Assembly (NCBI GenBank): GCA_964565805.1
Contig: CAZMGH010000014.1
Coordinates: forward strand, 1-64,000
Source: Catenibacillus sp964565805
Lineage (GTDB): Bacteria > Bacillota > Clostridia > Lachnospirales > Lachnospiraceae
Length of the DNA: 64,000 bases
Reading direction: 5' to 3'
How positions within the stretch are numbered: the stretch's first letter is position 1; each line of letters opens with the position of its first letter. Shown here piece by piece: positions 10,101 to 18,700 of the stretch. The position numbers and the translations under genes were made by a program. The notes beneath the pieces are model-generated. The model searched no databases. It saw only the letters and a program-made list of their open reading frames with translations, and was not told the origin of the DNA.

Positions 10101-10642
10101 GCAGGAATCCCGTGATCCTGAAGCTCCAAGAAGAAATTACCCTTGCCGAAAATGTCTTCCAAAGACCTGGCCGCTTTTACAGCCTCCTCATAAAAACCTT
10201 CGGCAATATATCTTTGCACCTCCCCGGCCAGACAAGCGCTTAAGGCAATGATCCCTTCATGGTACTGGCGCAGCAGCGCTTTATCCACTCTGGGCTTGTA
10301 GTAAAAGCCTTCCGTAAATCCCCGGGAAACGAGCTTCATCAGGTTGTGATACCCAAGATCATTTTCCGCCAGCAAAACAAGATGGTGATACCGGTTATCG
10401 TCCCGGCCTTCCTTATCAAACCTGGAGCCGGGAGCCACATACACCTCACAGCCGATAATGGGGCGTATGCCGTTTTGTTGGGCCTCTTTGTAAAAATCAA
10501 TCACGCCGTACATTACCCCGTGATCTGTAATGGCCACGCTGTCCATGCCCAGCTCCTTTACACGGGCAATGAGTTCTTTAATTTTATTGGAGCCGTCCAG
10601 AAGACTGTATTCTGTATGAACATGCAAATGTGTAAAACTCAT
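7175..10642 (-). CDS. dnaE: DNA polymerase III alpha subunit (DnaE)
   Basis: This replicative polymerase catalytic subunit works beside PolC in Firmicutes. The 1155-aa protein has an N-terminal PHP domain (FTHLHVHTEYSLLDG at 3-17) and the palm domain with the catalytic PDIDVDF near residue 400. The GPGRGSAAGS and ARGVIRDVGRALD motifs are present. Helix-hairpin-helix and OB-fold domains form the C-terminal third. It has no 3'-5' exonuclease insertion, so it is DnaE rather than PolC. Confidence 0.96.
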   Translation of the reverse strand: MSFTHLHVHTEYSLLDGSNKIKELIARVKELGMDSVAITDHGVMYGVIDFYKEAQQNGIRPIIGCEVYVAPGSRFDKEGRDDNRYHHLVLLAENDLGYHNLMKLVSRGFTEGFYYKPRVDKALLRQYHEGIIALSACLAGEVQRYIAEGFYEEAVKAARSLEDIFGKGNFFLELQDHGIPAQRLVNQSLMRMSRETGIPLVATNDIHYTYAEDAQAHDILLCIQTGKKVTDENRMRYEGGQYYVKSEEEMRQLFPYALEALENTHKIAMRCQVEIKFGEYKLPQFPVPEGYDAWTYLQKLAWDGFAQRYPDGTDELKSRLTYELDVIHSMGFVDYFLIVWDFIKYARDHGIIVGPGRGSAAGSIVSYCLEITKLDPIKYSLLFERFLNPNRVTMPDIDVDFCFERRQEVIDYVVRKYGKDRVVQIVTFGTMAARGVIRDVGRALDMPYAQVDSVAKMIPTELGITIDKALKMNPELKNLYEQDEQIRYLIDMSKRLEGLPRHTSMHAAGVVISPKAVDEYVPLSRGADDAITTQFTMTTLEELGLLKMDFLGLRTLTVIQNAEKLVNRQPGRNLDIDKIDYNDPNVYERISSGKTDGIFQLESAGMKSFMKELRPSSLEDIIAGISLYRPGPMDFIPKYIKGKNDKDSIHYDCPQLEEILAPTYGCIVYQEQVMQIVMKLAGYDLGRSDLVRRAMSKKKADVMAKEREYFVYGNAELNVPGCIKNGIDEKTANKIFDEMVDFAKYAFNKSHAAAYTIVSYQTAYLKCYYPVEFMAALMTSVIENTSKVAEYIITCRQMGIELLPPDINEGESAFSVSDGKIRYGLSAIKSIGKPVIEAIVQERKIGGKFKSLKDFCERVTGREVNKRTVENFIKAGVFDSLGHTRRQQMMVYAQIMDQAAAEKKKSMTGQMSLFDFVDDEDKKAFEVKYPPVGEYDRETLLAYEKEVLGVYISGHPLEEYEKAWRKNITAVTTDFQADEETGKARVYDGQTVIVGGMITAKTVKTTKHNQLMAFITLEDLVGSVEIIVFPRDYERNRNFLNEDEKIYVRGRVSLSEDAQGKLICERVVAFSQIPNEIWIRFEDKEEYEKNESRVYSAIENSDGHDRIVIFCQAQKAIKRLPAIYNVSGDARLIHRLESDFGPENIKIVQNALKMS

Positions 10643-10672
10643 AAGATCCTCCCCTGCCTGTGTAACGTGTTA

Positions 10673-11071
10673 TTATTTACCCTTTAATATATAAAAGGTC
10701 ACAGAAGCCTTTGCGATCAGCACATCTCTGTCATCTGTCACCCTTACGTCAATCACCGCAATATGATTTCCGATTCTTGCCGGTGTGGCATGGGCGGTAA
10801 GCACCTTGGACTTAATAGCCGCATTTAGGTAGTCAATATTTGCTGAAAGAGTCGTGCAGGACCTTCCTGTGGAAACAACCGCGGTACCGGAAATCGTGTC
10901 TACTAAAGTAAAAATACACCCGCCATGAATGGAACCGATAGGGTTTCCGTGAGTAGGATCAAGAACGATCCGTCCGGTCGCTGTGCCGTTTTCTGCCTCT
11001 AAAAGCTCAATACCGATATGCTTTGCAAAGCCATTAGATTCAATACGCTTTTTCAACTCGTCTGTTGTCAT
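10673..11071 (-). CDS. PaaI family hotdog thioesterase
   Basis: This 132-aa single hotdog-fold protein of the PaaI/YbgC-like acyl-CoA thioesterase superfamily has the typical active-site helix HGGCIFTLVDTISGTAV (about residues 50-66), with NPIGSIHGG before it. It should hydrolyse an acyl- or aryl-CoA thioester, but the substrate is not apparent. It sits 30 nt upstream of dnaE on the same strand. Confidence 0.85.
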   Translation of the reverse strand: MTTDELKKRIESNGFAKHIGIELLEAENGTATGRIVLDPTHGNPIGSIHGGCIFTLVDTISGTAVVSTGRSCTTLSANIDYLNAAIKSKVLTAHATPARIGNHIAVIDVRVTDDRDVLIAKASVTFYILKGK

Positions 11072-11115
11072 GAAGCTACAGCCTCCTTTGTAAATGTGGT
11101 ATAATGGATTGTTAT

Positions 11116-11147
11116 AAAAGTGCTGCCGGAGGAGTCCCTCCGGCAGC
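11116..11147 (-). terminator. Terminator between crh and the thioesterase gene
   Basis: GCTGCCGGA/TCCGGCAGC forms a 9-bp stem with an 8-nt loop. On the minus strand it is followed by ACTTTTATAA. It ends the murB-rapZ-whiA-crh unit. Confidence 0.72.
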
Positions 11148-11191
11148 TAAAACGTGTTTTTCAACAGATTTTCTTATTCCATGGAAATTTT

Positions 11192-11458
11192 TTACTTGCT
11201 GATTTCCTGACCGATCAGATATTTTTCGATGTTTTCTACAGCCTTATTTTCATCAGCGCCATTTGCTATGATCGTAACTGTCTCTCCTTCACTGATCGCA
11301 AGGCTCATCATTCCCATAATACTTTTGGCATTCACTTTCTTGTCCCCGGTTTCCAAGTAAATACTGCTATCATACTGACTGGCCACCTGAACCAACAACG
11401 CTACCGGTCTTGCCTCTAATCCGGTTGGAATTTTAATAGTAACTTCCTTTGCAACCAT
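11192..11458 (-). CDS. crh: Crh-like HPr family protein lacking the catalytic His
   Basis: This 88-aa HPr-fold protein has TGLEARPVALLVQ at 12-24, so residue 15 is Glu where true HPr has the phospho-accepting His (GLHARP). The regulatory serine is kept exactly: VNAKSIMGMMSL places Ser46 in the HprK target site. It therefore cannot accept phosphate from Enzyme I at residue 15, but it could act as a CcpA co-effector after HprK phosphorylation, like Bacillus Crh (which has Gln15). It follows whiA, the same place as Bacillus crh. The ATG at 11458 has GAGG 9 nt upstream. The longer frame to 11515 overlaps whiA. Confidence 0.88.
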   Translation of the reverse strand: MVAKEVTIKIPTGLEARPVALLVQVASQYDSSIYLETGDKKVNAKSIMGMMSLAISEGETVTIIANGADENKAVENIEKYLIGQEISK

Positions 11459-11489
11459 AATTTGTACCTCGCCTTCCTTCTTGCGTCTC

Positions 11490-12443
11490 TCAACGCCCGT
11501 GACATCTAAGCTCATCTGCTATCATGCTCAGCTTTCGAAGCCGATGGTTTACACCGGACTTTCCTACCGGTGTACTGAGCATCTTACCCAGTTCCACCAA
11601 TGTTGCCTCAGGATATTCCAGCCGAAGCCGGGCAACCTCCTGAAGACCGTCTGAAAGCTGGCTAATGCCTATGGAATCTCTTATCAGTGTAATATCCTCC
11701 ACCTGCTTTACAGCGGCTGAAACCGTCTTGTTAATATTAGCAGTCTCACAGTTTACCCGACGATTGACGCTGTTGCGCATCTCTTTAAGGATACGTATAT
11801 TTTCCATCTCCATCAGGGAATTACTGGCTCCCATCACATTAAGCATATCCACGATCTGAGCGCCCTCTTTAATATATACAATATAGTGGCGCTGCCTTGT
11901 GATCACTTTGCCTTCAATGTTAAACTGAGCCATAAGCTGTAAAAGCTGAAGAGCTTTTTCATTACTGGAACAAGAAATCTCAAAATGATAAGTTTTTAGC
12001 GGATTGCTTACAGAACCGCCGGCCAAAAAGGAACCCCGCAAAAATGCACGCATACAGCACGGATTCTGGATCAGGACATGATCGGACACAGAAAAGTCCT
12101 CTGAAATGTCCCCCTCCAGAGTCATAAGCCGAGTGGCATATAAAATTTTCCGGGCAATGGCATCATCGGATACTGTAACAATGTATGTTCGTCGTTTTTT
12201 TAAATAATAATTACACCGAACAGAAACATCGCTATTAATATTAAATGATTTTTGCAATAATGTAAAGTATTTTCTTGCAACTGAAATACTTTCTGTGTGA
12301 ATTTTTATCGTAAACCGGTCATCTTCATCAATAATGATCCGGCCGCACATGGATAAAATGGCGGCTGTCTCAGCGATCTGACAGTGTCTTGCTGGAGGGC
12401 ATTGCCGTGACAGCTCGTCCTTTACAACTGAGGAAAATGACAT
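11490..12443 (-). CDS. whiA: DNA-binding protein WhiA
   Basis: WhiA combines a degenerate LAGLIDADG homing-endonuclease-like domain with a C-terminal helix-turn-helix. In Firmicutes it affects cell division and chromosome segregation. The 317-aa protein opens MSFSSVVKDELSRQ and has CCMRAFLRGSFLAGGSVSNP in the LAGLIDADG part. The C-terminal HTH is SDGLQEVARLRLEYPEATLVELG. The ATG at 12443 follows AGGAGTGGAGAA; the longer frame to 12494 overlaps rapZ. It is part of the murB-rapZ-whiA-crh unit. Confidence 0.94.
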   Translation of the reverse strand: MSFSSVVKDELSRQCPPARHCQIAETAAILSMCGRIIIDEDDRFTIKIHTESISVARKYFTLLQKSFNINSDVSVRCNYYLKKRRTYIVTVSDDAIARKILYATRLMTLEGDISEDFSVSDHVLIQNPCCMRAFLRGSFLAGGSVSNPLKTYHFEISCSSNEKALQLLQLMAQFNIEGKVITRQRHYIVYIKEGAQIVDMLNVMGASNSLMEMENIRILKEMRNSVNRRVNCETANINKTVSAAVKQVEDITLIRDSIGISQLSDGLQEVARLRLEYPEATLVELGKMLSTPVGKSGVNHRLRKLSMIADELRCHGR

Positions 12444-12490
12444 TTCTCCACTCCTGTCCATGCTGCTGCCCGCTTTGCGGACGGCAGCGC

Positions 12491-13366
12491 TCATACAGAT
12501 TTATAGTAACGGTCCTTTTCTATATCCCGGTGCTCCACCTTGACCCCATACGCATGGCCCAGGAGCTTTTTATACAAAGCGTTGGCCAAAGTTACGGAAC
12601 GGTGCTTACCGCCGGTACAGCCGATGGCAATGACCAGCTGATTTTTTCCTTCATTCATATAATTGGGGATCAGAAAAGTCACCATATCCAAAAGTTTTTC
12701 AAGAAAGATGCTCGCTTCTTCAAATTTTAATACGTAATCTGCCACATCCTTGTCATTTCCTGTTTTTGACTTCAGTTCTTCAATGTAGTATGGATTTGGC
12801 AGGAAACGCACGTCAAAAACAAGATCCGCGTCTGCCGGGATGCCGTATTTAAAGCCAAAGGTCAGAACCGTCACAAAAAAGCTTTGATAATGTTCATTTT
12901 TCACAAAGATCTTATCAATCTCCCCCTTCAGCTCACGGGTTAAAAGCTGAGAGGTGTCAATAATATAGGCTGCCCGTTTTTTTAAAAATTCCAGTTTCCG
13001 CCGCTCACTGGCTATACCTGCCTCCACTCTGCCGGACTTGGTCAGAGGATGGCTCCGCCGGGTCTCTTTAAACCGCTTTACAAGCACAGGATCTGTACAG
13101 TCTAAAAACAGGATCTCATAGCATATCCCGTTCTGCTCCAGGTTATTAAGCACTGGAATCAGCTCCGGCAGATCCTCGCCGCTGCGTATATCGATCCCCA
13201 GGGCTACCTTGTTCATCATAGACGGTTCCTGGATCCCGATTTCGGCAAACTTGGGAATCAGAGGGATCGGCAGATTATCCACACAAAAATATCCGGCATC
13301 CTCCAGCATTTTCAACGCAGAGGACTTTCCGGCGCCGCTCATTCCAGTCACAATCACAAAACGCAT
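12491..13366 (-). CDS. rapZ: RNase adapter/nucleotide-binding protein RapZ (YvcJ)
   Basis: This 291-aa P-loop protein has the Walker A motif GMSGAGKSS at about 8-16. Its C-terminal domain carries IGCTGGKHRSVTLA (about 245-258). In E. coli RapZ binds GlmZ RNA and senses glucosamine-6-phosphate; in Bacillus YvcJ has NTPase activity and affects competence. The ATG at 13366 follows AAGAGGTTGATC. Usually a yvcK-like gene lies between rapZ and whiA; here rapZ abuts whiA without it. Confidence 0.94.
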   Translation of the reverse strand: MRFVIVTGMSGAGKSSALKMLEDAGYFCVDNLPIPLIPKFAEIGIQEPSMMNKVALGIDIRSGEDLPELIPVLNNLEQNGICYEILFLDCTDPVLVKRFKETRRSHPLTKSGRVEAGIASERRKLEFLKKRAAYIIDTSQLLTRELKGEIDKIFVKNEHYQSFFVTVLTFGFKYGIPADADLVFDVRFLPNPYYIEELKSKTGNDKDVADYVLKFEEASIFLEKLLDMVTFLIPNYMNEGKNQLVIAIGCTGGKHRSVTLANALYKKLLGHAYGVKVEHRDIEKDRYYKSV

Positions 13367-13440
13367 CTGATCAACCTCTTTTACCACATAGATTCAGCCA
13401 TCGGTCCGATCTCACAACGTTCGGCTAATGGCCATCCCTC

Positions 13441-14367
13441 TTAAAATTCCCCGATGATCCTTACCTCCGGCTCCAAGGACACGCCAAAACGGTCATAAAC
13501 TGCCGTCTGAACATGACGGATCAGATCCAATACATCCTTTGCCGTGGCATCTCCTGTATTAATGATAAATCCGCTGTGCTTTGGGGAAACCTGGGCTCCG
13601 CCCACGCAAAAGCCTTTCAGGCCGCAGTCCTGGATCAGCTTCCCGGCAAAATATCCTTCCGGACGTTTAAATGTACTGCCTGCGCTGGGGAATTCCAGGG
13701 GCTGTTTTTCCCGACGTTTCGCGGCAAGCTCATCCATGCGGGCCAGGATCTTATCCTTATCCCCCCGGCGTAACGTCAGGGCCGCCTCCAAAACGATCAT
13801 AGACTGACGCTGAATAATGCTGGCGCGGTATCCAAACTCCAGCTCAGGGCCTTTTAATGTAACCACCTGTCCGTCCCCGGTAAGCACTGTTGCCTGACAG
13901 ACGCACATTCCCATCTCGCCTCCATAGGCTCCTGCATTCATGGTTACGGCGCCGCCAAAGGTTCCCGGGATCCCGCTGGCAAATTCAAAGCCCTCCAGGC
14001 CTTCCATAGCCACTGTCCGGGCCAAACGGGACAGTAAAATCCCTGCTCCGGCATGGACAGTCATCTGTTCGTTCTCACAAGCCTCCATCCGCAGCACATC
14101 CATCGTGCCGTAGATCTGGAACACAACGCCCCGGATCCCTTTGTCACTGACTAAAAGATTACTGCCATTTCCTATGATCATCCATGGAATGTTAAAAGCC
14201 TTACAACACTCTACAGCTGCTTTAAGTCCCTGTGCGTCCGGCGGGGTAACAAAAACATCTGCCGGTCCGCCAATACGAAAGGTGGTATGCATCTTCATCG
14301 GTTCATCCAACCGGATGGCATCATCTCCTACAATATGGGTCAATACATTCATAAACTCTGCTGTCAT
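13441..14367 (-). CDS. murB: UDP-N-acetylenolpyruvoylglucosamine reductase
   Basis: This FAD enzyme of peptidoglycan synthesis reduces the enolpyruvyl group to give UDP-MurNAc. The 308-aa protein has TTFRIGGPADVF near residue 28 and GNGSNLLVSDKGIRG near 82. It also has the type II MurB motifs GFEFASGIPGTFGGAVTMNAGAYGG and EFPSAGSTFKRPEGYFAGKLI. It is the first gene of a minus-strand unit with rapZ, whiA and crh, with a 74-nt gap before rapZ. Confidence 0.95.
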   Translation of the reverse strand: MTAEFMNVLTHIVGDDAIRLDEPMKMHTTFRIGGPADVFVTPPDAQGLKAAVECCKAFNIPWMIIGNGSNLLVSDKGIRGVVFQIYGTMDVLRMEACENEQMTVHAGAGILLSRLARTVAMEGLEGFEFASGIPGTFGGAVTMNAGAYGGEMGMCVCQATVLTGDGQVVTLKGPELEFGYRASIIQRQSMIVLEAALTLRRGDKDKILARMDELAAKRREKQPLEFPSAGSTFKRPEGYFAGKLIQDCGLKGFCVGGAQVSPKHSGFIINTGDATAKDVLDLIRHVQTAVYDRFGVSLEPEVRIIGEF

Positions 14368-14394
14368 AGCTTTTCTCCCATTCTAATCGGCTTT

Positions 14395-14440
14395 GATACC
14401 AGGGACCCTGTGTGCTGCCGCACTTTTTGATCCTGGTATC
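14395..14440. repeat. Imperfect hairpin upstream of murB
   Basis: The inverted repeat GATACCAGG (14395-14403)/CCTGGTATC (14432-14440) encloses a 28-nt segment that contains a smaller GTGC-GGCA-GCAC stem on the minus strand. It lies 28 nt upstream of the murB start. It resembles in layout the hairpin at 28105-28144, where GATGCCA pairs with TGGCATC around an AAGTGCGG core. No T tract follows, so it is not a clear terminator. Confidence 0.45.
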
Positions 14441-14580
14441 ATCATCATTATATTACATGATTTACCCCACATATTCAAGACAAAATTAACACAGGTTCCT
14501 GCTCCCATATATCCACGCTGTTTGTAAAGATTATGTAACATGTGGCTGTTAGCTCCCCGGTCCGGTTCCTAAAAGTCAGG

Positions 14581-14630
14581 AAAATAAAAAGCTGTGAAAA
14601 ATGAAGCAAAAATGCTTCGTTTTTCACAGC
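14581..14630 (-). terminator. Terminator after glk
   Basis: On the minus strand GCTGTGAAAAA pairs with TTTTTCACAGC around an inner GAAGCA/TGCTTC stem. TTTTTATTTT follows immediately. It is a textbook intrinsic terminator 16 nt after the glk stop. Confidence 0.88.
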
Positions 14631-14646
14631 CCCATGTGGTTTATGA

Positions 14647-15591
14647 TTACTGAAGGACAAGTCTTGCTGCCCCAACCATACCTGCGTCATTGCCAAGGGT
14701 CGCCAGAGCGAACTCTGTATCCCGAAGGGCATGGAAGGCTTTAGGAATAAAGGCTTCCCGGATCTTGTCAATAAGATACTGTCCGGCCTTGGAAACACCG
14801 CCGCCGATAACGATTATTTCCGGATTTACCACAGCACAGATCGCTGCCAGAGCGCTGCCAAGATAGTAAGCCATCTTCTCAACAACACTAACTGCACCGG
14901 CATCTCCGGCCTTTGCTGCGTCCAGCACGTCCTTTGCAGTGATCTGGGACAGTTCTCTTAAGGATGTTGGGGTATCGATCTCTTCTACAAGGCGTTTTGC
15001 CAGCTTTACAATACCTGTGGCAGAAGCAATCTGCTCAAGGCAGCCCTGGTTGCCGCAGCCGCAAACACCGATAGTGTCTTCCGGAGCAACTACCTGCATA
15101 TGACCGATCTCACCGGCAGCGCCGTTGACACCTGCAAGGATCTGTCCCCCAAGGATAATACCGCCGCCAACGCCGGTTCCCAAAGTAACAACAACAAGAT
15201 CGTTATGGCCCTTGCCGCCGCCCTGCCACTGCTCGCCAAGCGCCGCTACATTAGCGTCATTTCCGGCCTTTACAGGCACGCCCAGAAGGTCGCTCAGCAC
15301 TTTGGCGCAGTTAAATACGCCCCAGCCAAGGTTTACGCACCGAAGCACGGTACCGTCACTGGTCACAGGTCCGGGAACACCCATACCGGCGCCTACTACG
15401 TCAGACATATCAATGCCTTTGTCCGCCACATATTTTTTTACAGAGTCGGCAATATCCCCCAGAATATACTTTCCTCCTTCCTCTGTGCGGGTAGGAATCT
15501 CCCACTTATCAAGAAGCTGTCCCTCCAGAGAAAGAACACCGATCTTTACTGTCGTTCCCCCAATATCAATACCAAAACAAATCTTAGACAT
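14647..15591 (-). CDS. glk: ROK family glucokinase
   Basis: This enzyme phosphorylates glucose to glucose 6-phosphate with ATP. The 314-aa protein has the ROK features: N-terminal phosphate loop GIDIGGTTVKIGV (about 6-18), ATLGTG-like TLGTGVGGGIILGG, the catalytic AGNDANVAALGE, EIGHMQVV, and the zinc-binding CGCGNQGCLEQ. There is no N-terminal helix-turn-helix, so it is a kinase rather than a ROK repressor. It lies in a block with hprK, crh and pfkA, genes for sugar flux and catabolite control. Confidence 0.92.
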   Translation of the reverse strand: MSKICFGIDIGGTTVKIGVLSLEGQLLDKWEIPTRTEEGGKYILGDIADSVKKYVADKGIDMSDVVGAGMGVPGPVTSDGTVLRCVNLGWGVFNCAKVLSDLLGVPVKAGNDANVAALGEQWQGGGKGHNDLVVVTLGTGVGGGIILGGQILAGVNGAAGEIGHMQVVAPEDTIGVCGCGNQGCLEQIASATGIVKLAKRLVEEIDTPTSLRELSQITAKDVLDAAKAGDAGAVSVVEKMAYYLGSALAAICAVVNPEIIVIGGGVSKAGQYLIDKIREAFIPKAFHALRDTEFALATLGNDAGMVGAARLVLQ

Positions 15592-15619
15592 GGTCTATAT
15601 CCTCCTTAAATTAAAATAA

Positions 15620-16594
15620 TCATTCTTCCTCACTGCTTTCGCTTTCAGCTCTCTTCTTCTGAAGATTGCCTGTAACACGGCGGTACAGCTCATGGGCAGC
15701 GTTATAGCCCATCTTCTTCTGACGGTAATTCACCGCGGCAGATTCTACGATAATAGCCAGGTTCCGTCCCGGCCGGATAGGAATAGAATGGCATACTACC
15801 TTATGACCCAGGAATTCGGTATACTGCTCTTCCATACCAAGACGGTCGTACTCCCGATCTCTGTCCCACTCTTCCAGCTTGATCACCAGATTAATGGTCT
15901 GGGTTTCCTTAACGCTTTCAACGCCAAACAGCGTCTTTACGTCGACAATTCCGATACCTCTCAGCTCAATAAAATACCGGGTAATGTCCGGAGCTGTTCC
16001 TACCAGGGAATCCTCCCCGATCTTTTTAATCTCCACCACATCATCGGACACAAGACGGTGCCCCCGCTTGATCAGCTCCAGGGCGGCCTCGCTTTTACCA
16101 ATGCCGCTTTCACCGATGATCAGCACGCCTTCACCGTAAACATCTACTAAAACGCCGTGGATGGAAATTCTTGGCGCCAGTTCCTCGTTGAGGGCATGCA
16201 TCGCCTTTGCCAGAAAATAGGATGTGCCCATATCAGTCAGGAGCACCGGAATCCCATACTTGTCTCCCAGTTCAATGATTCCGTCACATGGCCGGTTGTT
16301 CCGGCAAAAGATCAGGCAGGGCACTCCAATCTGGAACATCCGTTCCACACTGGCCACGCCTTTATCCTCATATACCTGATTTATATAAGAATACTCTACA
16401 TTTCCAATCACCTGGACACGGTTGTTGTCAAAGAAATCGTAAAATCCGGCCAGCTGAAGCGCCGGGCGGTTAATATCCGTCTGCTTGATCAGGATCTTAT
16501 TTGTATTAATATTGGGATTCAGGTTGGTAAGCCCCATGGTTTCAATGATCTTGCTCAGCTTTACACTATAATTTCCTTTCCCCTTTTCAAACAT
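15620..16594 (-). CDS. hprK: HPr kinase/phosphorylase
   Basis: This bifunctional enzyme phosphorylates and dephosphorylates Ser46 of HPr and Crh in response to glycolytic intermediates. The 324-aa protein has the N-terminal domain, then HGVLVDVYGEGVLI and Walker A GESGIGKSE at about 161-169, and HprK signatures LVSDDVVEI and ELRGIGIVDVK. The ATG at 16594 follows AGAAAGGGG. It lies 28 nt upstream of glk and 4 kb from its predicted target, the crh-like gene. Confidence 0.94.
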   Translation of the reverse strand: MFEKGKGNYSVKLSKIIETMGLTNLNPNINTNKILIKQTDINRPALQLAGFYDFFDNNRVQVIGNVEYSYINQVYEDKGVASVERMFQIGVPCLIFCRNNRPCDGIIELGDKYGIPVLLTDMGTSYFLAKAMHALNEELAPRISIHGVLVDVYGEGVLIIGESGIGKSEAALELIKRGHRLVSDDVVEIKKIGEDSLVGTAPDITRYFIELRGIGIVDVKTLFGVESVKETQTINLVIKLEEWDRDREYDRLGMEEQYTEFLGHKVVCHSIPIRPGRNLAIIVESAAVNYRQKKMGYNAAHELYRRVTGNLQKKRAESESSEEE

Positions 16595-16729
16595 AAAATA
16601 CCCCTTTCTGGTAAATTTTCCAACTTTCCGGAGGTTTTTCCATTGTCCGTATTTGTCTGACAACAGCTCCCAAGATCAATCTCTCCGTCATGGCGTTCAG
16701 CCTTATTCTATCACACTTAATAAAGGACA

Positions 16730-18586
16730 TCAATGAAAAAAGTCATAAACCTTCTGTGCCGCTCCCATGTTCATGGAATCAATGGCCGCCAGCTCCTCCA
16801 CACTGGCATTCTGGATGGCCTCGATCTCCTTAAAGTGACGCATAAGGGCCTTTCGCCGGGCCGGACCGATGCCTTCAATATCGTCCAGCACGGAATGAAC
16901 CTGACCTTTTTGCCGCAGACTCCGGTGATACTCAATAGCAAACCGGTGGGCCTCATCCTGGATCCGGGTGATCAGCTTAAACATTTCCGATGTACGGCTG
17001 ATGGGGATCTCCACATTATTATAATACAGTCCCCGGGTATTATGATGATCGTCCTTGACCATGCCGCACACTGGAATATCCAGGTGAAGGGAATCCAACA
17101 CCCTCAAAGCCACATTTACCTGGCCTTTGCCCCCGTCCATCATAAGCAGATCCGGGAAGTCGGAAAAGCTTCCCATAGCTGGTGACATGCCCTTTTCCAT
17201 AAGTTCCTGCTGCTCCTTAAGGCCATGGGTAAACCGGCGGGTAAGCACTTCCTCCATGGACTGGTAATCATCCTGGCCTTTAAACCACTTGATCTTAAAC
17301 TTCCGGTAAGCATTTTTCTTAGGTTTCCCGTCCTCGTATACGATCATGGAGCCTACATTTTCATAGCCGCTGATATTGGAAATATCAAATGCCTCGATCC
17401 GGTGGATGGACGGAATGTTCAAAGCTTTGCCAATATCCCGAACAGCCCCGATGGTACGGGCTTCTTCTCTTTTGATCTTTTCACTGTCTTTTTGAAGCAC
17501 CATGCTGGCATTTTGGGCTGCCAGTTCTACCAGGCGCTCTTTCTGCCCCTTTTTAGGCACGGTGATGGTCACCTTCTGGCCCCGGCGGGCAGACAGCCAC
17601 TGGGTGATCACATCTGCTTCCAGGATTTCATCCTGGACAAGAAGGTTTCCTGGGATAAAGGGAGAACCGGCATAAAACTGCTTTACAAAGGCTGTAAGGA
17701 TCTCACTGTGAGAATCATTTTCCACGCCGGTAAGATAAAAATGATCCCGCCCGATCAGTTTTCCGCCCCGGATGAAAAATACCTGGACCACTGCCTCATT
17801 CCCGGCCTTGGCGTAAGCGATCACATCCCGGTCATCCATCTGGGAACTGGTGATCTTCTGCTTCTGGGCGATCTGATGGACACTGTTTAAAAGATCCCGG
17901 TATTCAATAGCTTTTTCAAACGCCATCGCATCTGAGGCCTCCTGCATTTTATCCTGGAGCATTTGCGCCACAGCTTTGTAATTTCCGGATAAAAAGCTTA
18001 ACGCCCCGGCAATGTTTTCCCGGTATTTTTCTTTAGAAATATAGTCCTGGCAGGGGGCCTCGCACTGGCCCATATGGTGGTACAGACAGGGCCTCCCCTT
18101 TCCAATCTCTTTTGGCAGAGACCGGCTGCAGCTGCGGATCTTATAAATTTTCCGCAAAAGATCAATCGTATCCCTTACTGCCTGGCTGCTGGTATAGGGT
18201 CCAAAATACTTTCCACCGTCTTTTTTCATTTTCCGTGTCATAATGATCCTGGGATAAGGCTCATTAACAGTAACTTTTATATAAGGATACGTCTTATCAT
18301 CCTTCAGCATCGTATTATACTTAGGTCGGTGCTCCTTAATAAGATTACATTCCAGTACCAATGCCTCCAGCTCAGAATCTGTAACAATATACTCAAACCT
18401 TGCGATCTTTGGCACCATGCTGGCAATCTTCGGGGACAGATTCCTGCTGCTCTGGAAATACTGGCGCACCCGGTTTTTCAGGCTGATGGCTTTCCCTACA
18501 TAAATAATATCATCATGACTGTCATGCATAATGTAAACGCCGGGACGGGCCGGCAGCTTTTTAAGCTCTTCTTCAAGATCAAACAT
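16730..18586 (-). CDS. uvrC: Excinuclease ABC subunit C
   Basis: UvrC makes the dual incisions in nucleotide excision repair. The 618-aa protein has an N-terminal GIY-YIG nuclease domain (ARPGVYIMHD and IIYVGKAISLKNRV), a cysteine cluster (CSRSLPKEIGKGRPCLYHHMGQCEAPC), and a UVR motif. The C-terminal RNase H-like nuclease is present (FDISNISG, MMDGGKGQVN) and ends in helix-hairpin-helix IEGIGPARRKALM. The ATG at 18586 is chosen over 18604 because GGAGG lies 11 nt before it and the longer start has none. Confidence 0.95.
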   Translation of the reverse strand: MFDLEEELKKLPARPGVYIMHDSHDDIIYVGKAISLKNRVRQYFQSSRNLSPKIASMVPKIARFEYIVTDSELEALVLECNLIKEHRPKYNTMLKDDKTYPYIKVTVNEPYPRIIMTRKMKKDGGKYFGPYTSSQAVRDTIDLLRKIYKIRSCSRSLPKEIGKGRPCLYHHMGQCEAPCQDYISKEKYRENIAGALSFLSGNYKAVAQMLQDKMQEASDAMAFEKAIEYRDLLNSVHQIAQKQKITSSQMDDRDVIAYAKAGNEAVVQVFFIRGGKLIGRDHFYLTGVENDSHSEILTAFVKQFYAGSPFIPGNLLVQDEILEADVITQWLSARRGQKVTITVPKKGQKERLVELAAQNASMVLQKDSEKIKREEARTIGAVRDIGKALNIPSIHRIEAFDISNISGYENVGSMIVYEDGKPKKNAYRKFKIKWFKGQDDYQSMEEVLTRRFTHGLKEQQELMEKGMSPAMGSFSDFPDLLMMDGGKGQVNVALRVLDSLHLDIPVCGMVKDDHHNTRGLYYNNVEIPISRTSEMFKLITRIQDEAHRFAIEYHRSLRQKGQVHSVLDDIEGIGPARRKALMRHFKEIEAIQNASVEELAAIDSMNMGAAQKVYDFFH

Positions 18587-18609
18587 GTTCTCACTTTCCT
18601 CCATAAAAG

Positions 18610-18659
18610 CAGGATAAACAGGGAAACCTGATGAGACACGGACATCTCATCAGGTTTCC
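18610..18659 (-). terminator. Terminator after ftsH
   Basis: A perfect 15-bp stem (GGAAACCTGATGAGA/TCTCATCAGGTTTCC) with an 8-nt loop is followed on the minus strand by CTGTTTATCC. It lies between ftsH and uvrC. Confidence 0.78.
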
Positions 18660-18700
18660 GTAAAATCCATCTTTACTTCCCGAAACAGGGAAATTTAAAA

